Source: an uncultured Clostridia bacterium (GTDB lineage Bacteria; Bacillota; Clostridia; Christensenellales; Borkfalkiaceae). From it: a stretch of DNA of 64,000 bases. Positions 55,365-64,000 of this stretch are shown here, piece by piece. Position 1 is the stretch's first letter; every line of letters begins with the position of its first letter. The stretch is taken from contig CASDRK010000018.1 in NCBI GenBank assembly GCA_949283125.1, positions 1 through 64,000 of the forward strand. Direction: 5' to 3'. Under the pieces are notes generated by a model that ran no database searches, was not told the DNA's origin, and saw only the letters and a program-made list of their open reading frames with translations. The position numbers and the translations under genes were made by a program.

Positions 55365-56660
55365 ATGATAGACATCAATCTTATACGCAGCGATCCCGAC
55401 AAGGTCAGGGAGAACATAAAAAAGAAATTTCAGGACGGCAAGCTCCCCCTCGTGGACGAGGTGCTCGAACTCGACGCCCGCCGCAGGGCCCTTCAGCAGG
55501 AGGGCGATTCCCGCCGCGCGCAGCGCAACGCCATCGCCAAAAAGATAGGCGCGCTCATGCGCGAAGGCAAAAGGGAGGAGGGCGAGGCCGCAAAGGAGGA
55601 GTCCAGACTCAACAACGAGCGCATCGCGGAGATAGAGCGCGAAACCGCCGAGGCGGAGGAACGGCTCAAAAAGGATATGATGGCCATTCCCAACATCATC
55701 GCCGACGACGTGCCCATAGGCAGGGACGACAGCTGCAACGTTCAGCAGAACACCTACCTCACTCCCGAAGAAAAGCCCTTCGAAGTCCCCTATCATCTGG
55801 ACATACTTGAAAATCTCGGCTGCATCGACCTCGACGCGGCAAGGCGCACCAGCGGCAACGGCTTTTACTATCTTGTGGGCGACGTTGCCCGTCTGCACTC
55901 CGCGGTGCTCGCCTATGCCCGCGACTTCATGATAGACAAGGGCTTCACCTACGTGATACCGCCCTTCATGATCCGCTCCGACGTCGTGTCCGGCGTTATG
56001 AGTTTCGAGGAGATGGACGGCATGATGTACAAGATAGAGGGCGAAGACCTCTACCTCATCGGCACCAGCGAACACTCCATGATAGGCCGCTTCATGAACA
56101 CCACGCTGAAGGAGAGCGACCTTCCCCTGACGCTCACGTCCTATTCGCCCTGCTTCCGCAAGGAAAAGGGCGCGCACGGTATAGAGGAGAGGGGCATCTA
56201 CCGCATACACCAGTTTGAAAAGCAGGAGATGATAGTCATCTGCAAGCCCGAAGAATCGGACTCGTGGTACGAAAAGATGTGGAACTACACGGTGGAGCTG
56301 TTCGTCTCCATGGGCATACCCTGCCGCACGCTCGTGTGCTGCTCGGGCGATCTGGCGGATCTCAAATACCGCTCGCTCGACGTCGAGGCGTGGAGCCCCC
56401 GCCGCAAGGGCTATTTCGAAGTGGGCAGCTGTTCCAACCTCACCGACGCGCAGGCCCGCCGTCTCGGCATCCGCTACAGGGACGCGGCCACGGGCAAAAA
56501 CGTCTATGCGCACACGCTCAACAACACCGTCGTGGCTCCGCCCAGAATGCTCATATCCTTCCTTGAAAATCATCTTCAGGCCGACGGCTCGGTGTTCATT
56601 CCCGAAGTTCTCCGTCCCTATATGGGCGGCAAGGACCGCATAGTCCCCAATAAAAAATAA
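55365..56660 (+). CDS. serS: Seryl-tRNA synthetase
   Basis: The 431-residue class II synthetase has an N-terminal coiled-coil arm that grips tRNA-Ser (residues 30-105), motif 2 (SPCFRKEKGAHGIEERGIYRIHQFEK) in parts SPCFRKEKGAHG and YRIHQFEK, and motif 3 NTVVAPPRMLISFLEN. No good ribosome site precedes the ATG. A six-codon frame (ATG 55348) ends on the serS start. Confidence 0.97.
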   Translation: MIDINLIRSDPDKVRENIKKKFQDGKLPLVDEVLELDARRRALQQEGDSRRAQRNAIAKKIGALMREGKREEGEAAKEESRLNNERIAEIERETAEAEERLKKDMMAIPNIIADDVPIGRDDSCNVQQNTYLTPEEKPFEVPYHLDILENLGCIDLDAARRTSGNGFYYLVGDVARLHSAVLAYARDFMIDKGFTYVIPPFMIRSDVVSGVMSFEEMDGMMYKIEGEDLYLIGTSEHSMIGRFMNTTLKESDLPLTLTSYSPCFRKEKGAHGIEERGIYRIHQFEKQEMIVICKPEESDSWYEKMWNYTVELFVSMGIPCRTLVCCSGDLADLKYRSLDVEAWSPRRKGYFEVGSCSNLTDAQARRLGIRYRDAATGKNVYAHTLNNTVVAPPRMLISFLENHLQADGSVFIPEVLRPYMGGKDRIVPNKK

Positions 56661-56694
56661 TTAAAACAAACAGATAAAACAAACCGTTCTTTCT

Positions 56695-56735
56695 GCCCGC
56701 CCGCGGCCCGTTCCGCGGGCGGGCTTACTTTCCTT
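56695..56735 (+). terminator. Terminator of serS
   Basis: GCCCGCCCGCGG (56695-56706) pairs with CCGCGGGCGGGC (56713-56724), then TTACTTTCCTT. Confidence 0.75.
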
Positions 56736-57096
56736 AAACCGCGGTTGCCCGCATGCGACGGGTATCCGCGACCCGCGCAGGCATGTGTAAGGAATATGGC
56801 GGCGCGATTATACAGGAATTCCTTACAGGTTTTGCGCTCGTTTTACGTCGCGTCGCGCGCGTTTGCCGCTGCCCGGGCGTTCGTTGCGGCGTCTGTGTTC
56901 GTGCGGGCACTGCATGGGCGCTGCGCGCTTGCCGTCATGCCGCGCTCATGCGCTGCCGCGCAAAATTTTCTGCCGCGCGGTCAGTTTCCGGCGCTTTGGG
57001 CTGTGTTATGTTAAAGAGAGGAAGATCTCCTCCGCGGCGCGTCGGGCGACTGAATATGTCGGGATGTCTTTTCTGCAAATTTTACAAAACAGGGTA

Positions 57097-57125
57097 TTGC
57101 GCCGTCCGCCGCCGCGTGATATGAT
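57097..57125 (+). promoter_or_regulatory. Promoter of the 57173 gene
   Basis: TTGCGC (57097-57102), 17-bp spacer, TATGAT (57120-57125), with TGA just before the -10. Confidence 0.65.
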
Positions 57126-57168
57126 AAAGATGAAGAGAAAAGCGATACGATAAAGATGAGGAGGAAAA
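57123..57168 (+). repeat. Short direct repeat in the 57173 leader
   Basis: GATAAAGATGAAGAGAAAAG (from 57123) is repeated 25 bp later as GATAAAGATGAGGAGGAAAAG. The second copy carries the GGAGG-like ribosome site. Confidence 0.7.
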
Positions 57169-57172
57169 GAGG

Positions 57173-58600
57173 ATGAAAGCAATTTCAAAAAAGCTGGCGG
57201 CTTTCGCCGTTTGCGCGCTCGCCGTCGTCGCGCCGCTTGCGCTCCGGCCGGCCGAAGCGGCCGCGGCCAATTCCGCGCAGACTTCGTGGAGCGGGCTCTC
57301 GTCCGCCGGAGCCGTAGTTGCGGACGGGCAGTGTCCCGTCGTGGTCGAAAGCGAAAAGCTGACTTTCGATATTCCCTCCTTCCCGTCCAATTACTACGGC
57401 ACGGCGGATGAGTTCGCCGCTTACGATGCCCGCGTCACGGCCGAGTACGCCCTGTACAACCCCGCCGATTATGCGGTCACGGTCAATCTCGCCTTCCCGT
57501 TCGGCAAGCTGCCCTCCTACGCTTACGGTTTTTATGCCGACGGCGACTACGACCCCGCGGCCGGCTCCGCGTATGCCGTCGCCGTGGACGGAGAGGAGGT
57601 GCAAAAAATTCTTCGCCATACCTATTCGTCGGCCTACAGCGACTACGACAACGAAACGGACAAGGCGCGACTGCGCTCCGGATATATGCAGGAGGGGCTC
57701 TTTGCGCCCTCTACGCCCGTCACAATATATAATTACACTGTCAACGCCTCGGGCGAGCCCGGCAGATACGCTTCTCTCTCCGCGCCCTTTCCCTCGTTCC
57801 ATTCGTCCTCGACGGCGCTCGTCTGTAGTTTGAGCGATTTCAATTATGAAGAAAAGCGCATATTCATGTCCTGCACCAACGGCCAAAGTTTTTCCGTGTA
57901 TATACTCGGCGGGGCCATAGACCCCATAGTATGGTCCGTTGAAAACGGTTCGTGCACTCTCGACGACAAGACGGTCTCAACCACACTCGGCGAGCTTGCA
58001 ACTCAAACGTACGACCCCGCGCGCGGAGTCTCCGAAGCCGACTGGTTCAACGCCGTCTGCGATCAGATAATCGATTCCGGGCGGGATTTCGGCGAAGGCA
58101 TGTGCTTTTACGAGTGCGACAGCTTTTTCGTCGACCCCGAAAATCTGCTGCGCTGGTATGCATATTCGGTCACGCTGCCGGCGGGCGGCAGGGCGGTAAA
58201 CTCCGTCACCGCGCCCGTCTATCCCGAGCTCGACACGGACGACGACATCTGCAGATATACTTACCTGCTGTCGCCGGCTGCGGACTGGGCGGATTTCGGC
58301 ACGCTCGAAATAATCATCGGATCGCCCTATTTCGTCAATCACTGTTCGCTCGGCAGGCCCGAAAGAACGGAGGAGGGGTACCGCATGTCGTTCGACTCCC
58401 TTCCCGACAGCGAACTGACCTTCATTCTCTCCGCGGAGGATACGTGGTTCGAGTGGGGGTATCCCACGCGCCGGCCGTATAACGACATGACGGTCTGGCT
58501 GATAGCCTGCTGCACGGCCGCGGCGGCCGTCGCCGCCGGGGTCGGGGCGTGGCTGGTCGTCAGGGCCGTAAAACGCCGCCGCGACGACGGCGCTCGTTAG
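57173..58600 (+). CDS. Exported, membrane-anchored protein of unknown function
   Basis: The 475-residue protein has a signal peptide (KKLAAFAVCALAVVAPLA, cleaved near AEAAAA), a large extracellular region rich in Tyr, Ser and Asp, one membrane helix near residue 445 (LIACCTAAAAVAAGVGAWLV), and a short basic end (KRRRDDGAR). I recognise no domain; the extracellular part looks all-beta. AAAAGAGG precedes the ATG. It stands alone. Confidence 0.7.
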   Translation: MKAISKKLAAFAVCALAVVAPLALRPAEAAAANSAQTSWSGLSSAGAVVADGQCPVVVESEKLTFDIPSFPSNYYGTADEFAAYDARVTAEYALYNPADYAVTVNLAFPFGKLPSYAYGFYADGDYDPAAGSAYAVAVDGEEVQKILRHTYSSAYSDYDNETDKARLRSGYMQEGLFAPSTPVTIYNYTVNASGEPGRYASLSAPFPSFHSSSTALVCSLSDFNYEEKRIFMSCTNGQSFSVYILGGAIDPIVWSVENGSCTLDDKTVSTTLGELATQTYDPARGVSEADWFNAVCDQIIDSGRDFGEGMCFYECDSFFVDPENLLRWYAYSVTLPAGGRAVNSVTAPVYPELDTDDDICRYTYLLSPAADWADFGTLEIIIGSPYFVNHCSLGRPERTEEGYRMSFDSLPDSELTFILSAEDTWFEWGYPTRRPYNDMTVWLIACCTAAAAVAAGVGAWLVVRAVKRRRDDGAR

Positions 58601-58632
58601 CGCGGAACTGTTGTCGTTTAAAAAGTCATGCG

Positions 58633-58670
58633 GGGGCGCGCAAAAAAATTGCGCGCCCCGAAATTGTTTT
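58633..58670 (+). terminator. Terminator of the 57173 gene
   Basis: GGGGCGCGCAA (58633-58643) pairs with TTGCGCGCCCC (58649-58659), followed by GAAATTGTTTT. Confidence 0.7.
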
Positions 58671-58740
58671 GTTTGTCGCAAAAACTGCGCAAAATTATGG
58701 GCCGGACGCCCAAAAGACATGCAACCAATTAAAAAATCAT

Positions 58741-58769
58741 TTGACTAAACGGCGCAATGATAGTATAAT
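58741..58769 (+). promoter_or_regulatory. Promoter of the MoxR operon
   Basis: TTGACT (58741-58746), 17-bp spacer, TATAAT (58764-58769). Confidence 0.85.
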
Positions 58770-58903
58770 CTACTGATGAATAATGAAAGCATAAATTGTT
58801 TAAAACTGTGCCCGACAGTGCAAACTTATGCGTGCCGGTCATATTTTATGCTTAATTTATTCACCCGGCGGACATCCGCCCAAGCACTCCGGGAGATTTT
58901 TTC

Positions 58904-60346
58904 ATGAACGGACAATTCCAGGCATTCAAACGCAAAATCATTCTGCTCGCGGTCGTCAAAAGCTGCGCCGTCGGCATAGCGGCCGGTCTTGTAGCCGTCG
59001 CCGCGGCGCTGCTGCCGTACATCGCCGGCGCGGCCATGCTTTCTCCGATGGCGTATGCCGGCATAGGCGTCGGCGCGGCCCTCGTTGCCGGCGGCGCGGC
59101 GTACCTTGTCATGCTGCCCACCGACAGGCGCATAGCGCGCATGCTGGACAGCCGGCTCGGCCTGCCCGAAAAGGTTCAGACCATGATAGCCTACCGCGAC
59201 AGCGCCGACAGTCTCGTCGCCATTCAGCGCGACGACGCCCAGAGCGCCCTCGCGGCGGCGGGCACGCGGCGCATAGGCATAAGGAGGGCGTGGGCCTACG
59301 CGCTCGCCTTCATTCTCGCGGCGGGCGTGTTCGCAACGTCGCTCACGTTCACGCTCTTAAAGCCGGAGCCGGAGATCAGCTATGCCGACACTACCGACTG
59401 GCAGATAGCCGCTCTGCGCGAACTCATGCAGGACGTGGAAAAAAATACCGCGTTCCAGGAAGAGTGCAGGCAGACCATACTCGAAGAGCTCAACGGCATA
59501 ATGGACGCCGTCTACGACGAGCAGACCCAAACCATGCTCAGCCTTCCGCTGGACGAGCTCTATTCCGTCGTCACGGGCGCCATGGTCGATATAGACGGCG
59601 CCGTTCAGGCGACGATAACGTGCGAAGCTTACGGTCTTGCGCTGTCGCAGGCGACTGCCGACGCCGAGCTCAACCGCATGGGCATACACATTGCCGCGCT
59701 CAACACCAACACCGTGCGCGCGGAATTCACCAACATCAAATACAAATTCGACGCCACCGTGGAAGATCCCCTGCAGGCCGCGCACGACTACGCCGCCGTG
59801 ATCGATGAGGCTCTCTTGAAAGTCGATTCTTCCCTCAACGCCCGCCTGCACGAAGCTTTGGCCGCCTATGCCGACGCTCTCGCCGCGGTCGCCGTCGACG
59901 AGGACGGAGCTGAAGACGCCAACAGGCAGGCCGCTCTTGCCGCCCAGCAGGCCACCGACGACGCCACCGTGGAAGTGAGCGCCATGGTCAATACGGACAG
60001 TCTTTCCCGCTCTGCCGGGAAGACCGTGATCTATCGTCTGCAGGAGATATTCGAAATCCCCGACGGCGTCATGCCCGCTCTCCACGTCCCCGTGGACGAC
60101 GTGCCCGCTTCCGGCTCGACCGAAGACGGCGGCAAAGACGAACAGGGCGGCGGCGCCACCCGTCCGCCTTCGGCCTATGGTTCGGAAATTTACTGGCCCG
60201 GCCACGGCTACGTCAAGTACAGCGAAGCGCTCGACGGCGAGTACCGCAATAAATTCAACGAAAACGACGATGGTCTCGGCAAGGACTATCTCGATTTCAT
60301 AAATGACTATTTCAACGCCATATCCGACAGGGAAAATGCCGGTTGA
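58904..60346 (+). CDS. Membrane protein at the head of the MoxR operon
   Basis: The 480-residue protein has two membrane helices near the N-terminus, a third near residue 130 (AWAYALAFILAAGVFATSL), then a long helical extracellular or periplasm-like domain and an acidic, Gly-rich C-terminal stretch. The plan resembles DUF4175-type proteins that sit beside MoxR operons; this is a tentative link. GGGAG precedes the ATG. Confidence 0.65.
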   Translation: MNGQFQAFKRKIILLAVVKSCAVGIAAGLVAVAAALLPYIAGAAMLSPMAYAGIGVGAALVAGGAAYLVMLPTDRRIARMLDSRLGLPEKVQTMIAYRDSADSLVAIQRDDAQSALAAAGTRRIGIRRAWAYALAFILAAGVFATSLTFTLLKPEPEISYADTTDWQIAALRELMQDVEKNTAFQEECRQTILEELNGIMDAVYDEQTQTMLSLPLDELYSVVTGAMVDIDGAVQATITCEAYGLALSQATADAELNRMGIHIAALNTNTVRAEFTNIKYKFDATVEDPLQAAHDYAAVIDEALLKVDSSLNARLHEALAAYADALAAVAVDEDGAEDANRQAALAAQQATDDATVEVSAMVNTDSLSRSAGKTVIYRLQEIFEIPDGVMPALHVPVDDVPASGSTEDGGKDEQGGGATRPPSAYGSEIYWPGHGYVKYSEALDGEYRNKFNENDDGLGKDYLDFINDYFNAISDRENAG

Positions 60347-60418
60347 CGCGGGAAAAGTTGTAGATGACGAATAAAAAAATTTTTATTAAAATTTAATTAT
60401 ATCATAAGGGAAACAACT

Positions 60419-61408
60419 ATGGAAGATTTGGAAAAGGTCAAAAATTTCAGCCGCGCCATCTCCGATATCAAGCAGGAGATACGCAAGGACGTCGTCGGAC
60501 AGGAGGAGATAGTCGACAGCGTCATAACAGCCATAATCGCAGGCGGCAACGTCCTTCTGGAAGGCGTGCCCGGCGTAGGCAAAACCAGGCTCGTCCGCTC
60601 GTTCTCCAAGGCGCTCTCGCTGCCCTTCTCGCGCATTCAGTTCACGCCCGACCTGATGCCTTCCGACGTCACCGGCACCAACATAATCGAAAAAGACGAC
60701 GCCGGCAGGCTCAACACGGCCTTCCGCCGCGGCCCGATATTTGCCAACCTCATCCTCGCCGACGAAATCAACCGCGCCACGCCCAAAACGCAGGCGGCCA
60801 TGCTCGAGGTCATGCAGGAGCACAACGTAACCGTGGGCGACACGACGTATAAGATGGACGAGCCCTTCTTCGTGCTCGCAACCGAAAACCCCATCGAGCA
60901 GGACGGCACCTATCCCCTGCCCGAAGCGCAGATGGACCGCTTCATGTTCAAGCTCATAATGCAGTTCCCCTCCGTAAAGGAACTGGCCGACATAGTAAAC
61001 ATGACGCAGATAACCATGGCCGAGACCGCAAACGCCGTGGTGGACGGCAAGACCATACTCGAAATGCGCAAACTTGCCAAGCGCGTGCCCATCATCGATG
61101 AAGTTCTGGACTATGCCATGAACCTTGTCGCCAACACCCATCCCGAAGTCCAGTCCTCGCCCGAAGCGGCCAAAAAGTACATCCGCTACGGCGCGTCGCC
61201 CCGCGCGGCGCAGAACCTCATCACCTGCGGCAAGGTGCGCGCGCTGATGAACGGCAACTACAACGTATCGTATGAGGACATCGACGCTCTGGCATATCCC
61301 GTGCTCCGCCACAGGATAAAGATAAATTACAACGCCGTCAACGACCATCTCACCGTGGACGACGTGATAGGACTGCTGCTCAAACAGACAAAGAAAAATT
61401 CCAAGTGA
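60419..61408 (+). CDS. MoxR-family AAA+ ATPase
   Basis: The 329-residue ATPase has Walker A GVPGVGKTRL, Walker B LILADEINRATPKTQ, sensor 1 VLATENPIEQDG and the MoxR segment YPLPEAQMDRFMFKL. MoxR proteins act as chaperones that insert metals or assemble VWA-domain complexes. It precedes DUF58 and VWA genes, the standard partners. AAGGGA serves as ribosome site. Confidence 0.95.
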   Translation: MEDLEKVKNFSRAISDIKQEIRKDVVGQEEIVDSVITAIIAGGNVLLEGVPGVGKTRLVRSFSKALSLPFSRIQFTPDLMPSDVTGTNIIEKDDAGRLNTAFRRGPIFANLILADEINRATPKTQAAMLEVMQEHNVTVGDTTYKMDEPFFVLATENPIEQDGTYPLPEAQMDRFMFKLIMQFPSVKELADIVNMTQITMAETANAVVDGKTILEMRKLAKRVPIIDEVLDYAMNLVANTHPEVQSSPEAAKKYIRYGASPRAAQNLITCGKVRALMNGNYNVSYEDIDALAYPVLRHRIKINYNAVNDHLTVDDVIGLLLKQTKKNSK

Positions 61409-61424
61409 CCGCTGCTGAACGATA

Positions 61425-62309
61425 ATGGCTAACTTTGTTATAAACGAGGAGTTCCTGCAGCAGGTGGAAACGCTGCAGCTGCTCATCAAAAACAATGTCG
61501 CCGGCCTTTTCGGCGGCAATCATCAGACCAAGAATTTCGGCTCTTCGTGCGAATTTGCCGATCACCGCGACTACATGGCGGGCGACGACATAACCAAGAT
61601 AGACTGGAACGCATATGCCCGGTTTGAAAAGCTGTATCTGAAGCTCTTTCTCGACGAAAGGCAGATGCACACCCGCATCTATATCGACGCCAGCCGCTCC
61701 ATGGACTACGGCAAGGGCAACAAGGGCGATCAGGCGCTGCGAATCGCCGCGCTAATCGCCTACATTTCGGTCTGCGATATGGACAAGGTCTCGCTCTACG
61801 CCATTCACGGCGACAGGGTGGAGGAGGTCTTTTCCGGCGTCCACGGCAAGGACATGTATCTGGAGCAGATAGGCAAGCTCAACGACATAGTCTTTGACGG
61901 CGACAGCGACATAACCCGCGCCATTCTGCCCGAAAGCGTAGGCTACGGCGACGGGTTGTCCGTGATAATATCCGATTTTCTGACCGACAACGATTACGAA
62001 GGCGCCATAGACTATCTTTGCGGCAAGCGCAGGGACGTGTGCTGCATTCAGGTGCTCACCCGCGACGAGCTCAGTCCCAAGCTGCGCGGCAAATCCCACC
62101 TGTTTGACAGCGAGGACGTCCGCAAGTCCTATCGCCGCAATATCACAAAGGATATAATAAACGCCTATAAGGCCGCCGTGGAGTACATCACGTCCCGCAT
62201 ACGCAACTATTGCGAAGCGCGCGGCGCAAGCTATATCCTCGCCGAGGCCGACAGATCCGTCGGCGAAATATTCCTGGGCAAACTCTCCGATCTGGGGGTA
62301 GTCAAATGA
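61425..62309 (+). CDS. DUF58-domain protein
   Basis: The 294-residue cytoplasmic protein has the DUF58 motif RDYMAGDDITKIDWNAYARF and a VWA-like fold with IYIDASRSMDYG. It is the fixed neighbour of MoxR and probably its adaptor. It starts 16 nt after moxR and overlaps the VWA gene by ATGA. Confidence 0.92.
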   Translation: MANFVINEEFLQQVETLQLLIKNNVAGLFGGNHQTKNFGSSCEFADHRDYMAGDDITKIDWNAYARFEKLYLKLFLDERQMHTRIYIDASRSMDYGKGNKGDQALRIAALIAYISVCDMDKVSLYAIHGDRVEEVFSGVHGKDMYLEQIGKLNDIVFDGDSDITRAILPESVGYGDGLSVIISDFLTDNDYEGAIDYLCGKRRDVCCIQVLTRDELSPKLRGKSHLFDSEDVRKSYRRNITKDIINAYKAAVEYITSRIRNYCEARGASYILAEADRSVGEIFLGKLSDLGVVK

Positions 62310-64000
62310 GTTTTCTGTATCCTCTCGGACTGCTCGGTCTGATAGGCATACCCATTCTTATCATAATCTATATAATCAAGAACAAGTATACCGAACAGAC
62401 CGTCTCGTCCACATATATCTGGACGCTCTCCGAAAGATTTTTAAAGCGAAAAAATCCCATAAGCAAAATAGCCGGTATCATCAGTCTGATACTCCAGATA
62501 CTCGCCGTGCTCTTTCTGTCGTTCGGCATCGCTCACCCCGTGTTCACCATGCACGGCGCGGCCAACAGATACTGCATAGCGCTGGACTGCTCGGGCAGCA
62601 TGCGCACGGTGCAGGGGGACGAGACCCGCTTCGACATCGCAAAGGACCGCGTGGAGGAGATCATCAACCGCGCGGCGGGCGGCAGCGCTTTCACTCTAAT
62701 CTGCGTGGGCGACGCCACTACCATATACGAGGAAACCACCGACAAGGACCGCGTGCTCTCCATGCTTTCGCAGACGCAGGCCGACTATTCCCCGGCGTCC
62801 GTCGACAACGCTCTGTCTGCCATGCAGACGCTCTTCAACACCGATTCTTCCACGCTCAATTATTTTGTTACGGACAAGACGTACGAGGAGTGCTCCAACG
62901 TTGAAGTCATCGACGTATCCAAATACGTCGACAATTTCGCCGTGGGCTCGCTCTCGTACGAAAGCGGCGAAAAGATAGTCGTGCGCGGCACCGTAACGTC
63001 CTACAAGAGCGCGGCCGAACTCCCGCTCCGTCTGGACGTCGTGTCCGGCGGACAGACCTATACCTACGAACAGACGCTCTACGTGGCGGACTATCACGAG
63101 GAGCCGTTTGAATTTTCCACCGAGCTCTCCTCGTTTGAAAGTTTTTCGGTTACCATCGCGCGCGACGACGCGCAGCCCCTCGACAACACCGGCATAGTCT
63201 ACAGCGTGGAGACCGAAAATACCTACAGGGCCCTGCTCGTCAGCGACGAACCCTTCTTTCTGAGGACGGCCTTCGGCGTCATGGAAAACGCCGAACTCAC
63301 CGTGATGTCGCTGGCGGAGTACGACGAGCAGTACGCTTCGTCCGGCCGCTATCCCTCGGGCTACGGCCTTTACATCTACGAAGGCTACTCGCCTTCGGAG
63401 CTCCCCCGCGACGGCGCGGTCTGGTTCTTCGGCCCGCAGGGCAACATTCCCGGCGCCGGATTCGGCATTCAGGACGACAACGTGGAAATAGAGGGCTACG
63501 GCACGCTCGAATATTCCGATTCCACCACCGCGGAAATGCGCAGCATACTCAACAATATACTTTACAGCGACGGCGACCTGATCGAAGGCGGCACCGTGGC
63601 CGGCGACGCAAAGAACATAAAAATAAAGAGCTACATGCGCTGCAGCCCCTACGGCAACTATTCCGTAATAGCTTCCTATCAGGGTTATCCCGTCATATTC
63701 ACGGCCGAATCTGCCCACGGCAGCCGCGAGGTGGTGTTCGCAACCACGTTCAGGGACTCCGACATGGCCGTCAGCATGGGCTTTCTGATACTCTTCCGCA
63801 ATCTGCTTCAATATTCCTTCCCCGCCGTCGTGGATTCCACATATCACGTCTGCGGCGACACGGTCACGGTCAACGCCGCGGGCAATGCCGACAGCGTCAC
63901 CGTGTCCTCTCCGGGCGGCGACGTCACTTATCTTGCCGCGTCGGGCGCGGGGGCTAAGTTCACTTTGGAAGAAGTGGGCACCTACACCATAACCGTGGAC
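62306..64000 (+). CDS. BatA/VWA-domain membrane protein (partial)
   Basis: The gene runs off the window after 565 codons without a stop. The N-terminus is the BatA-type two-helix segment (FLYPLGLLGLIGIPILIIIY and then a helix ending LAVLFLSFGIAHPVF). A VWA domain follows with the metal site DCSGSM (Asp94), then beta-rich extracellular domains. It belongs with MoxR and DUF58 in a membrane-stress or envelope-assembly complex. Confidence 0.9.
   Translation, partial: MSFLYPLGLLGLIGIPILIIIYIIKNKYTEQTVSSTYIWTLSERFLKRKNPISKIAGIISLILQILAVLFLSFGIAHPVFTMHGAANRYCIALDCSGSMRTVQGDETRFDIAKDRVEEIINRAAGGSAFTLICVGDATTIYEETTDKDRVLSMLSQTQADYSPASVDNALSAMQTLFNTDSSTLNYFVTDKTYEECSNVEVIDVSKYVDNFAVGSLSYESGEKIVVRGTVTSYKSAAELPLRLDVVSGGQTYTYEQTLYVADYHEEPFEFSTELSSFESFSVTIARDDAQPLDNTGIVYSVETENTYRALLVSDEPFFLRTAFGVMENAELTVMSLAEYDEQYASSGRYPSGYGLYIYEGYSPSELPRDGAVWFFGPQGNIPGAGFGIQDDNVEIEGYGTLEYSDSTTAEMRSILNNILYSDGDLIEGGTVAGDAKNIKIKSYMRCSPYGNYSVIASYQGYPVIFTAESAHGSREVVFATTFRDSDMAVSMGFLILFRNLLQYSFPAVVDSTYHVCGDTVTVNAAGNADSVTVSSPGGDVTYLAASGAGAKFTLEEVGTYTITVD

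Larger units (their letters stand above)
56661..57172. other. Long intergenic region without a recognised gene
   Basis: After the serS terminator a 10-bp inverted repeat, TGTAAGGAAT (56786-56795) and ATTCCTTACA (56818-56827), is visible. Several short open frames between 56745 and 57153 have no ribosome site or recognisable composition, and I do not call them. The right end has a promoter and a short direct repeat. Confidence 0.6.
58601..58903. other. Intergenic region
   Basis: It holds a terminator and the promoter of the next gene, then a leader of about 128 nt in which AAGCATAAA (near 58789) and TTTATGCTT (near 58846) could pair. No gene is seen. Confidence 0.55.

Noticed and set aside
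56745..57153. Several 60-120-codon frames after serS
   Set aside because: They overlap in different frames, lack ribosome sites and show no recognisable sequence.

Overview
The window looks like chromosome of a GC-rich, uncultured member of the Bacillota, class Clostridia. The reasons are the SCIFF ranthipeptide pair scfA-scfB, the order ruvCAB-queA-tgt-yajC-scfAB-secDF-recJ-rel-hemZ, the order mrnC-rlmB-sigH-dnaX-ebfC-recR, and the sporulation-associated genes yabP, yabQ, a cwlD-like amidase and a sigH-like sigma factor. I cannot name a genus. No transposase, prophage, CRISPR array, rRNA or integron is visible; the region is mostly conserved core genome with a few accessory pockets.

Layout. 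0.1-0.2 kb: tRNA-Ala(GGC). 0.4-9.3 kb: a lipoprotein serpin, a PnuC-type transporter behind an attenuator-like leader, a Fur-family regulator, several membrane proteins, a cardiolipin synthase and a DUF368/PopT lipid-carrier translocase. 9.3-9.9 kb: a small XRE regulator facing a short, apparently non-coding minus-strand transcription unit. 9.9-11.3 kb: argH. 11.4-28.4 kb: the DNA repair, queuosine, secretion and stringent-response cluster. 28.7-29.7 kb: a repeat-rich pocket with a small XRE protein and a cysteine-rich protein. 29.9-32.4 kb: rpsO and pnp. 33-45 kb: cell wall, RNA processing, replication, lipid and sporulation genes. 45-49.6 kb: gyrBA. 49.7-55.2 kb, minus strand: a TetR/flavodoxin/alcohol dehydrogenase operon and a CtpE-like P-type ATPase. 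55.4-56.7 kb: serS. 57.2-64 kb: an exported protein and a MoxR-DUF58-VWA operon that runs off the window.

Promoters are easy to read: most are sigma-A type with a 17-bp spacer, often using TTGCAT or TTGACA as the -35 box. Five unrelated genes have a -10-like hexamer followed by exactly six bases and then the start codon, with no Shine-Dalgarno sequence. They look like leaderless mRNAs. Other points of interest are a SecD/SecF pair lacking the aspartates normally used in proton coupling, a correctly phased A AAA AAG slippery heptamer at a domain boundary in dnaX, a fully overlapping symmetric promoter between argH and ruvC, an unassigned leader before pnuC, and two families of intergenic repeats.
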